From an uncultured Chthoniobacterales bacterium (GTDB lineage: Bacteria; Verrucomicrobiota; Verrucomicrobiia; Chthoniobacterales; UBA10450): a stretch of 12,814 nucleotides of DNA. The notes under the pieces were generated by a model. It ran no database searches. It was not told where the DNA came from and worked only from the letters and a program-made list of their open reading frames with translations. Location: assembly GCA_955652255.1 (NCBI GenBank), contig CATPAW010000102.1, positions 1 through 12,814 on the forward strand, in the 5' to 3' direction. The position numbers were made by a program, and so were the translations under genes. Positions 7,539-12,814 of the stretch are shown piece after piece (the first letter of the stretch is position 1; each line of letters opens with the position of its first letter).

Positions 7539-7937
7539 TTAGGTCAGCGCGATGGCTTGAAACGAGCTGACGACGTCGTCGGGGCCTTTCGAGGTGAAAA
7601 AGGATTCGTAATACCCCGGACCGAGGTCCCAGTAGTCGCCCTTGTAATATTCGTCGCGATAAAATCGCCAGACGCCGCTCACGACGATGAGGCAGCTGAT
7701 GCGATCGTTCCAGAAATCGCCGATATAATTGAAACTCAGGTTCGTGCGCGCGTACGCTCCCTTGAAACCGGTGTGATCATAAACCACCAGCTCCGGCAAG
7801 CGGATGATCTCTTTGCTCGGCTCCACTTTGACTTTGCCGGCGGCGGAGGCGTGATAGCTCAGCGGACCGAGTTTCCATTTCGTGTCGATGATACAGCCGT
7901 TGTCCGGCGACAATTCAGTTTTCGGTATTTGTCTCAT
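7539..7937 (-). CDS. Beta/gamma-crystallin domain protein
   Basis: The C-terminal 85 residues form two Greek-key motifs. The first covers about 49-88 (ELVVYDHTGFKGAY ... FWNDRISCLIVVSG), the second about 89-129 (VWRFYRDEYYKGDYWDLGPGYY ... PDDVVSSFQAI). Each ends in the N/D-N/D-x-x-S/T-S calcium clamp (N77-D78-R-I-S81-C82, with Cys in the last position, and D120-D121-V-V-S124-S125), so calcium binding is likely. Microbial members are often calcium-stabilised structural or stress proteins; function here is unknown. No signal peptide is seen. The frame is open to an ATG at 8060, but that codon is the loop of a REP-like hairpin and the extra 41 residues would be coded through the whole inverted doublet. 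I therefore take the ATG at 7937, giving 132 residues. No ribosome-binding site distinguishes the two. The FAD oxidoreductase follows after 42 bases. Confidence 0.78.
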   Translation of the reverse strand: MRQIPKTELSPDNGCIIDTKWKLGPLSYHASAAGKVKVEPSKEIIRLPELVVYDHTGFKGAYARTNLSFNYIGDFWNDRISCLIVVSGVWRFYRDEYYKGDYWDLGPGYYESFFTSKGPDDVVSSFQAIALT

Positions 7938-8014
7938 AAGCGGCGATTTTTCTGTATTTGAACAAACGGCGGGGAAACTGTCGAGCAGAGAGATTTGATC
8001 CACATCGTTCTTTT

Positions 8015-8073
8015 GCAGCGGCGGTCTATGATTGCCTTTTGGTTTAGATTCGACGCTCATAGAGCGCCGCTAC
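8015..8073. repeat. REP-like inverted doublet (BIME-type)
   Basis: Unit 1 on the plus strand has head GCAG and hairpin GGCGGTC-TAT-GATTGCC (8020-8036, two G-U pairs). Unit 2 on the minus strand has head GTAG (8073-8070) and hairpin CGGCGCTC-TAT-GAGCGTCG (8069-8051, one G-U pair). The outer ends match as inverted repeats (GCAGCGGCG against GTAGCGGCG). It starts 3 bases after the glpX stop and fills the gap to the crystallin-like gene. Head-plus-foldback pairs in inverted orientation are the known architecture of REP/BIME elements. Confidence 0.65.
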
Positions 8074-8076
8074 AAA

Positions 8077-9138
8077 TCAAATCAAATGTTCGCTCTTGTC
8101 GGAGCGGAGGCGAATCGTTTTGTTTTGCAAATTGTGCGTGGCGCGAATGAAGCGCACGGTTTTGCTTTTCGCCCGCATCAAAAGCGAGTGGGTGATGGCG
8201 GTTGTCCCTTTTGATTTTACGCCGCGCAAAAGTGCGCTGTCGCTGATGCCAGTCGCGCAAAAGACGATGTTTTTCCCGTTCGCGAGATCATCGGTGAAGA
8301 AGACGCGGTCGAGATCTTTGCAGCCGTCGTCGATTAATTTCTTGCGCTCCTTCTCGTCGCGCGGCCACATTTTGCATTGCATATCTCCACTCAGGCATTT
8401 GATCCCCGCGGCGGCGAGCACCGCCTCCGGCGAACCGCCGATGCCCATGTAAAGATCGACATCGCTCTCCGGCAACGACGGCGCCATGGCCGCGGCAATG
8501 TCGCCGTCGCCGATCATGCGGAGCGACGCGCCGGCTGCACGAATTTCCTCTACGATTTCCTTGTGTCGCGGCCGGTCCAGCATCATCACAACCACGTCCT
8601 GCACTCTTTTGTCCACGGCCCGCGCTACGATTGCCAGGGTTTCGGGAATCGGACTATCGATCTTGAGTGAATCGCCGCGCTTCTGCATGTATTGAATCAC
8701 GCGCGGCCCGTAGGCCAGCTTCGACATGTAAAACGACGGTACGTCGCGCAGCGCCACTTTCACTCTCTCCTCCGGACTCGCCGCCGCGATGCAACTGATT
8801 GAATTCGGCGCGCCCTTGGAAATGTTGGTCGTGCCGTCGATTGGATCGATCGCGATGTCGAATTGCGGCGAACCGGGCAGCCAGGTGCCGAGTTGTTCCC
8901 CTTTGAAAATGCCGGGCGCGTCGTCCTTGATTCCTTCGCCGATGACGACCTCGCCGCAGATGTTCATCAAATCGAACATGCCGCGCATTGCATCGCACGC
9001 TGCGGCGTCCGCTTTTTCCTTGTCACCGCGGCCGAGCCAGCGGAGTGAGTTGAGCGCCGCTGCTTCCGTTGCGCGCACGAAATCGAACTCAATGATGCGC
9101 TCGATGTCGTGATAATTTTGTTTTGGCAGCCGGTGCAT
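8077..9138 (-). CDS. glpX: Class II fructose-1,6-bisphosphatase GlpX
   Basis: GlpX hydrolyses fructose 1,6-bisphosphate to fructose 6-phosphate in gluconeogenesis; some homologues also accept sedoheptulose 1,7-bisphosphate. The 353-residue protein shows the lithium-sensitive phosphatase signatures in order: GEVVIGEGIKDDAP (62-75), the metal-binding DPIDGTT loop (98-104), RMIGDGDIAAA, and GIGGSPEAVLAAAGIKCLSGDMQ. The start gives a normal N-terminus (conserved FVRATEAAALNSLRWLGRGDK at 20-40). The enzyme is expected to be cytoplasmic and divalent-metal dependent. It is transcribed divergently from the GNAT gene, with an inverted REP-like doublet between them, and a second doublet starts 3 bases past its stop. 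The last 20 or so residues are less conserved than the core, as usual for the family. Confidence 0.95.
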   Translation of the reverse strand: MHRLPKQNYHDIERIIEFDFVRATEAAALNSLRWLGRGDKEKADAAACDAMRGMFDLMNICGEVVIGEGIKDDAPGIFKGEQLGTWLPGSPQFDIAIDPIDGTTNISKGAPNSISCIAAASPEERVKVALRDVPSFYMSKLAYGPRVIQYMQKRGDSLKIDSPIPETLAIVARAVDKRVQDVVVMMLDRPRHKEIVEEIRAAGASLRMIGDGDIAAAMAPSLPESDVDLYMGIGGSPEAVLAAAGIKCLSGDMQCKMWPRDEKERKKLIDDGCKDLDRVFFTDDLANGKNIVFCATGISDSALLRGVKSKGTTAITHSLLMRAKSKTVRFIRATHNLQNKTIRLRSDKSEHLI

Positions 9139-9183
9139 GCGGGCAACTAAGATTCACGCAAGCATGTGAAGATGACAAGCGTT

Positions 9184-9255
9184 GTAGCTGCCGCTGTCCT
9201 CAGCGGCATCCCAAACCTCGCCACCGATTCTGCCACCAGCGACGGCGGCAGCTAC
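9184..9255. repeat. REP-like inverted doublet (BIME-type) in divergent gap
   Basis: The 72-base segment begins with GTAGCTGCCGC and ends with its exact reverse complement. Unit 1 (plus) is GTAG, then C, then the perfect 8-base stem TGCCGCTG-TCCT-CAGCGGCA (9189-9208). Unit 2 (minus) is GTAG (9255-9252), then C, then TGCCGCC and GGTGGCA arms around a 6-base loop, with one mismatch. About 22 unrelated bases separate the hairpins. It lies between the divergent starts of glpX and the GNAT gene. Confidence 0.68.
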
Positions 9256-9299
9256 CACGCGCTCGGTTTTTTGTTTTTCCCAGAGTAGATGTCGATCTT

Positions 9300-9842
9300 A
9301 TGCAGACGGATTGGAAACTGCGTGTCGCCACCGAAGACGACATTAGCGCGATTGAAAAACTGATTCCGCTTTCGGTGCGCGGATTGCAGGCCGCCTATTA
9401 TTCCACCGCGCAAATGGAAGCGGCCCTCGGTTCTGTCTTTGGCGTGGATCGACAATTGATCCTCGATAAAACCTATTTTGTCGTTGAGTACGGCGGCGAA
9501 ATCATCGGCTGCGGCGGCTGGAGCAAACGGAGAACGCTTTTCGGGAGCGACCACCAGACAAATCGCGATGATGCCGAGCTTAATCCAAGCGCGGACGCGG
9601 CGCGCATCCGCGCGTTCTTCATCCATCCGGCCTGGGCGCGCCGGGGAGTCGGCCGCCGAATTTTGGATGAATGCGAACAAACGATTCGCGCCGCCGGATT
9701 CAAATCGATCGAACTTGCGGCGACATTGTCAGGCGTCGCGTTTTATGCTGTCTGCGGTTATGTTTCGGGTGAACGATTAGACGTCCCGTTGCCGAACGGT
9801 TTGAGTTTAAAGATCGTGCGAATGACGAAAGAGCTTCATTAA
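9300..9842 (+). CDS. GNAT family N-acetyltransferase
   Basis: The 180-residue protein has a complete single GNAT fold, which transfers acetyl groups from acetyl-CoA. The acetyl-CoA pyrophosphate-binding motif A is clear (RIRAFFIHPAWARRGVGRRI, 102-121, with R-R-G-V-G). The C-terminal ELAATLSGVAFYAVCGY block is the typical motif B. The N-terminal half (SVRGLQAAYYSTAQMEAALG, YFVVEYGGEIIGCGGW) matches a widespread subgroup of unknown substrate. The start at ATG 9300 is chosen because the open frame upstream (from 9123) runs through the REP-like doublet and codes for an implausible Arg/Cys-rich stretch. No clear ribosome-binding site is seen. It is a monocistronic plus-strand gene closed by a hairpin/T-tract terminator. 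Confidence 0.88.
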   Translation: MQTDWKLRVATEDDISAIEKLIPLSVRGLQAAYYSTAQMEAALGSVFGVDRQLILDKTYFVVEYGGEIIGCGGWSKRRTLFGSDHQTNRDDAELNPSADAARIRAFFIHPAWARRGVGRRILDECEQTIRAAGFKSIELAATLSGVAFYAVCGYVSGERLDVPLPNGLSLKIVRMTKELH

Positions 9843-9877
9843 AGCGCGGGGTGACTAGATCGCTGTTTTGGAAGGAC

Positions 9878-9896
9878 GCGCGCTGTCGCGCCTTTT
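9878..9896 (+). terminator. Intrinsic terminator of the GNAT gene
   Basis: GCGCG-CTGT-CGCGC (9878-9891), one C, then TTTT (9893-9896) and ATTT. It lies 36 bases after the GNAT stop. The stop codon of the convergent metal-binding barrel gene lies at 9897-9895, overlapping the T-tract. On the opposite strand no U-run follows the hairpin, so it works best for the plus strand. Confidence 0.65.
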
Positions 9897-11421
9897 ATTT
9901 CGGCGCCGGCGGCGCGGCGCCCGTCATCTCCGTTGCGCCATGGTTATGCAAAGACGGGCGGATGCGCAGAAAAAATTCGAACGCATATCCAAGGTCATCG
10001 CCGTAATAACGATTTAGCTGATCGGGGAAATCATTGATCGTAAACTGCGCGCCGAGCCCAACATCGACATCGTGCCCGTGGGCCAAATCGCGCACGTAAC
10101 CGATAGTGGCGGCGTTGATCCGAAAAATTTTGTCAAGATCGACATCCTGCAACACGAGCTCGCGGCCCGATTTTTCCACGCGCTCCCAGCGCGCGTAAAC
10201 CGTGTCGCGCCCCCACTGAAAATTCGTTTCCAGCAAAAACGACTGCGTCGTTTCACCAGAATCGTTGTTTTGTCCCCAGACGAACGATGTCGACCAATTT
10301 CGATCCTGGCCGAGTGGTTGATTGTAAATCGCTGACGCGGTCGTGCGATGGCGTTTCACGTCCGGCTCGAGCGCTTCCGGACTTTTGATGTAACCATGCG
10401 AAACTTGCAGCGCCAGATTGGGCGTCGGGTTCCAGGAAAGGCGGCCGCTAAATGAATCGAAGCGCGGCCGCTCGAAGTCGTAGCGGTTTTCGTCGGGCTC
10501 GCGGCCAGTGAACGAGCTACCCTCGATTTTTACGTTGCGCCATTGCACGCCCGCCGTCGCGACGCCGAATGTGACGTGCGTTGAATCCTGCCAGTGATGC
10601 CCCAGCGGCGCGTCGGGATCATCCATGGCCGAAAGTCGATGCATGAAAGTGGGCGGTCCCAGCGCCGGTTCGCCCGGATAACCGAAATAAAAATATGCGC
10701 TAAGATCGACATCGAACTTTTGCGAGAGGCTCACTGACAATTCATCGAACAGATCGTGCGGATGTTGTCGATCGTGCAGTGGTTGATCGCGCCACGACTC
10801 GCCGCTTTGAAACAAAAGGGGATAACCGCGGCCGCCTTCCGTGAGTGGATCGAGACTCATCATCAGACGTCCGCCAAGCTGCGTGCTCTCGCTAAACGAA
10901 TGCGAGTACATCGCCATGATCCAGTTCGGCGCATCGATCCGGTCGTCGCCGCGGCGCGTGCTCACATTGGTGTAACGCGGAAAAATCGCGCCGTGCAACA
11001 TGAGCATGTCGTCGCCGAGCATGAACATCTTTCCATACATCGGCGTGGAATCTGGCACCCAGCTCGTGCCGGAGCTCTCGCGGTTCATCGGATCAGCAAT
11101 GTTGACCGACGATTGCATCGACCTGTGCATCTCGTGCCCACCGTGCATTCCTTGGTCATGCTCGTGATCGTCGTGTTTCATTGCGGCGTGCATCGAATGA
11201 TTGTCGATCTTCGCGTGTGGTTTCGGTTTTTCTTCTTTCAGCGGCACGAGTTTCATGCCGCACTTTGGGCAATTGCCGGGATGATCGATCACGACTTCGG
11301 GATGCATCACGCAGGTGTATTTTTGCGGTGAGGCCGAGGGCGTGGGCGAAGGATTCGCCACCGCGTTTATCGCCACGCAAGTCATTGCGGCGGCAATCAG
11401 AATTAAAATTTGTTTGTGCAT
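9895..11421 (-). CDS. Heavy-metal-binding domain fused to a predicted outer-membrane barrel
   Basis: Residues 1-23 are a signal peptide (MHKQILILIAAAMTCVAINA). A heavy-metal-binding domain follows at 35-61 (YTCVMHPEVVIDHPGNCPKCGMKLVPL pattern; C37, H40, C51, C54). It is the short module often found on copper/silver efflux adaptors and P-type ATPases. Residues about 69-105 are strikingly rich in His and Met (MHAAMKHDDHEHDQGMHGGHEMH). The remaining 400 or so residues alternate polar and aromatic positions, contain the DRQHPHDLFDELS stretch, and read as antiparallel barrel strands. I infer an outer-membrane protein with a periplasmic metal-binding head, probably for copper. The frame can be extended to a TTG at 11469, but the ATG at 11421 gives the correct signal peptide. 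It follows the small exported Cys protein and the MFS exporter on the same strand. Transport direction and metal are unproven. Confidence 0.8.
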   Translation of the reverse strand: MHKQILILIAAAMTCVAINAVANPSPTPSASPQKYTCVMHPEVVIDHPGNCPKCGMKLVPLKEEKPKPHAKIDNHSMHAAMKHDDHEHDQGMHGGHEMHRSMQSSVNIADPMNRESSGTSWVPDSTPMYGKMFMLGDDMLMLHGAIFPRYTNVSTRRGDDRIDAPNWIMAMYSHSFSESTQLGGRLMMSLDPLTEGGRGYPLLFQSGESWRDQPLHDRQHPHDLFDELSVSLSQKFDVDLSAYFYFGYPGEPALGPPTFMHRLSAMDDPDAPLGHHWQDSTHVTFGVATAGVQWRNVKIEGSSFTGREPDENRYDFERPRFDSFSGRLSWNPTPNLALQVSHGYIKSPEALEPDVKRHRTTASAIYNQPLGQDRNWSTSFVWGQNNDSGETTQSFLLETNFQWGRDTVYARWERVEKSGRELVLQDVDLDKIFRINAATIGYVRDLAHGHDVDVGLGAQFTINDFPDQLNRYYGDDLGYAFEFFLRIRPSLHNHGATEMTGAAPPAPK

Positions 11422-11488
11422 GTTGATGTTGAAATTGAAACGAAAGAAATGCGCGAACGCGCGGCCCAAAGCAGCGCGACAAGTATGT

Positions 11489-11545
11489 GTTGGGGGCGGC
11501 TGTCTCAGCCGCAGTGAGTTTGCGCGTGAAGACCGCGCCCCTAAC
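11489..11545. repeat. REP-like inverted doublet (BIME-type)
   Basis: Unit 1 (plus) has head GTTG and the perfect 7-base hairpin GCGGCTG-TCT-CAGCCGC (11496-11512). Unit 2 (minus) has head GTTA (11545-11542), then GGG and arms GCGCG and CGCGC around a short loop with a bulge. The outer ends match in inverted orientation (GTTGGGGGCG against GTTAGGGGCG). It begins 2 bases after the stop codon of the exported Cys protein and fills most of the gap to the metal-binding barrel gene. Confidence 0.6.
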
Positions 11546-11547
11546 AG

Positions 11548-11976
11548 CTAGGCGAGAAATGGCGGAGCGTGTGCGAGGATGCTCCGCTGCAAAATCAATT
11601 CAGCGAAACTTCGCGCGCCGGGCGGTCCGGTGTCGAGCAACAGCGGCAATGATGCATTTCGCGAGGTTGCGATGAGCGCTAATTTTCCGAAGTAAAGATC
11701 GACATCAGAAAAGCTAGTGTGGTCGCGCGCCCAGCTTTTCGCTCCGGTCGAAACAACCGCGCGCAAAATCTTGCAGCACTGTAATTTCGTTGATTGCTCT
11801 TTTTGCTTCGACGGTTTGGAATGGAACGGACATGCGGCTGGTGAGGCCTCCGCTTGAGCGGTGACTGCGCCGAACGCGCAATGATTCGAGATCGCGATCC
11901 ACGAGAAGATCACGAACAGGACGATCGCCCACTGGACAATACGGCTTCGCCCGAACGTGTTCATGTTCGACTGCAT
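11548..11976 (-). CDS. Small exported protein of unknown function with conserved-looking Cys pairs
   Basis: I do not recognise a named family. With the ATG at 11976 the product has 142 residues. It has a basic start, one hydrophobic segment (about 13-31, IVQWAIVLFVIFSWIAI) that is a signal peptide or membrane anchor, then a mature part with C33, C49 (ACPFH), C67 and C68 (LQCCK). The end is a hydrophobic tail (SLPLLLDTGPPGARSFAELI, then LAHAPPF). The frame is open a further 50 codons upstream, but that stretch overlaps the MFS gene and is Arg-rich, so it is rejected. The start is 22 bases past the MFS stop. Cys and His next to a metal-binding barrel gene suggest a periplasmic metal-handling or redox role; this is inference from context only. 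Confidence 0.65.
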   Translation of the reverse strand: MQSNMNTFGRSRIVQWAIVLFVIFSWIAISNHCAFGAVTAQAEASPAACPFHSKPSKQKEQSTKLQCCKILRAVVSTGAKSWARDHTSFSDVDLYFGKLALIATSRNASLPLLLDTGPPGARSFAELILQRSILAHAPPFLA

Positions 11977-11998
11977 CTTGTCGATGTAATGCGCGGAC

Positions 11999-12814
11999 TC
12001 AACTGTTTTCTTGTTCCGGCGGGTCAACGAACGGAGGAATGCTGCCGGTCGTAACGCCTTCCGGCGGCACGACGTCCGCGTTTTGAGTTGTAGTTGTCGA
12101 TGTTGCGTCGAATTGCGGTTGCTCAATCCGTGTCGACATCAACATGGCGGTGAACAATAACGCCGCGCCGAGATAGTACGGGGCGCCCGGCAAATGAAAC
12201 GAGTGCTCCGGATTGATAAACCAGGCGTAGGTCCAGGAAAACAATCCGGGGCCGATCAGAAAGGAAAGCGAACGCAAGCTACCGATAGCGCCTTGCAGCT
12301 CGCCTTGTTCGCGCTCGCTTACGCGGTGGGTCATCATTCCCTGCGCCGCGGGCATCGAGATATTCCACATCGAAATGATCGGGATCGACGCGAGTAAAAC
12401 CGCGCCGCTTCGCGCGAGACCGGCGATAAGCATGCCGGTCGCGCCGAAAAATTGGCCGATGTACAGCGTCCGCCGTTCCCCGAAACGCGCGACCATGCGC
12501 GGGGTCAAGCCGGCGGAGATGACGGCGGTGCAAACGCCGACGACGGCAAGGGAAAGACCGATCATGCTCTGGCTCCAGGCATAGCGATAGATGGCATACA
12601 GGGCCCAGATGCTGAAAACATTGTGTGCCACGTAGGCCAGGAATTGAATCGTGGCCAAACGCCAGAGTTCATGATGCGACCGCAGCAAGACGAGCGAGCC
12701 CACCGGGTTGGCGCGACGCAGCGTGAATTCCTTGCGTCGCTCGGGCGGCAATGATTCGGGCACAAAAAAATATCCCCAGAGCCAGTTCGTCAGGCTAAAA
12801 CCGGCCGCGACCAG
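11999..12814 (-). CDS. TetA-like MFS drug exporter (N-terminal half cut by window edge)
   Basis: The 271 codons present are the C-terminal half of a TCR/Tet-type major facilitator transporter, which exports drugs in exchange for protons across the inner membrane. The frame is open to base 12814. It enters with a transmembrane helix (LTNWLWGYFF), then VPESLPPERRKEFTLRRANP, the cytoplasmic link between the two halves typical of this family. About six hydrophobic helices follow. The motif FGERRTLYIGQFFGA repeats the loop between the first two helices of the second half, and AAQGMMTHRVSEREQGELQGA is the family's conserved loop. A roughly 50-residue soluble tail rich in Thr, Pro and Gln (QPQFDATSTTTTQNAD and on) closes it. 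The real substrate cannot be told from sequence; many chromosomal members do not export tetracycline. The small exported protein follows after 22 bases. Confidence 0.88.
   Translation of the reverse strand: MVAAGFSLTNWLWGYFFVPESLPPERRKEFTLRRANPVGSLVLLRSHHELWRLATIQFLAYVAHNVFSIWALYAIYRYAWSQSMIGLSLAVVGVCTAVISAGLTPRMVARFGERRTLYIGQFFGATGMLIAGLARSGAVLLASIPIISMWNISMPAAQGMMTHRVSEREQGELQGAIGSLRSLSFLIGPGLFSWTYAWFINPEHSFHLPGAPYYLGAALLFTAMLMSTRIEQPQFDATSTTTTQNADVVPPEGVTTGSIPPFVDPPEQENS

Noticed and set aside
9123..9299. N-terminal extension of the GNAT protein from 9123
   Set aside because: It would be coded through the REP-like doublet, is Arg/Cys-rich and does not match the family; ATG 9300 gives the normal N-terminus.
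10756..11331. Long plus-strand open frame of 191 codons rich in His and Arg
   Set aside because: It is antisense to the metal-binding barrel gene; the His and Arg content is the mirror of the His/Met-rich coding stretch.
11422..11469. TTG start 16 codons upstream for the metal-binding barrel protein
   Set aside because: The ATG at 11421 begins exactly at a standard signal peptide.

Overview
The window reads as a chromosomal segment of a Gram-negative, menaquinone-making bacterium. It carries BamA (outer-membrane assembly), MqnC (futalosine route to menaquinone), a class II fructose-1,6-bisphosphatase and an outer-membrane barrel with a heavy-metal-binding head. Gene content and style suggest Verrucomicrobiota, perhaps a soil Chthoniobacterales/Udaeobacter-like lineage. 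That assignment is inference: there is no rRNA or other marker gene here. Most chosen start codons lack a clear Shine-Dalgarno motif; osmC-like is the one clear exception.

Layout, left to right. 1-3072 (minus): bamA, running off the left edge, preceded by mqnC. 3180-4631 (plus): a decayed YfhO-type membrane-protein gene whose surviving C-terminal frame overlaps (TAATG) an intact D-amino-acid oxidase gene. 4667-7937 (minus): a close-packed run transcribed in the order beta/gamma-crystallin protein, BBE-type FAD oxidoreductase, OsmC-like protein, DUF4242-class III nucleotide cyclase fusion, with gaps of about 41, 41 and 11 bases. 8077-9138 (minus): glpX. 9300-9842 (plus): a GNAT acetyltransferase ending in a hairpin/T-tract terminator. 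9895-12814 (minus): a TetA-like MFS exporter (cut by the right edge), a small exported Cys-containing protein and a heavy-metal-binding domain/outer-membrane barrel protein, plausibly one metal- or drug-stress module.

The least expected layer is non-coding. Small GC-rich hairpins recur in the intergenic gaps, most headed by GTAG or a close variant (GCAG, GTTG, GTTA) with TAT, TCT or TCCT loops. Three loci (8015-8073, 9184-9255, 11489-11545) hold two hairpins in inverted orientation with matching outer ends, as in BIME doublets of REP elements. Single hairpins lie at 4628-4650 and, less typically, 1948-1973. Several sit within a few bases of a stop codon and one supplies the stop itself. I read them as REP-like elements possibly mobilised by a RAYT transposase encoded elsewhere.

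No tRNA, rRNA, CRISPR array, integrase or complete insertion sequence is visible, and no gap between genes exceeds about 160 bases once true starts are chosen.
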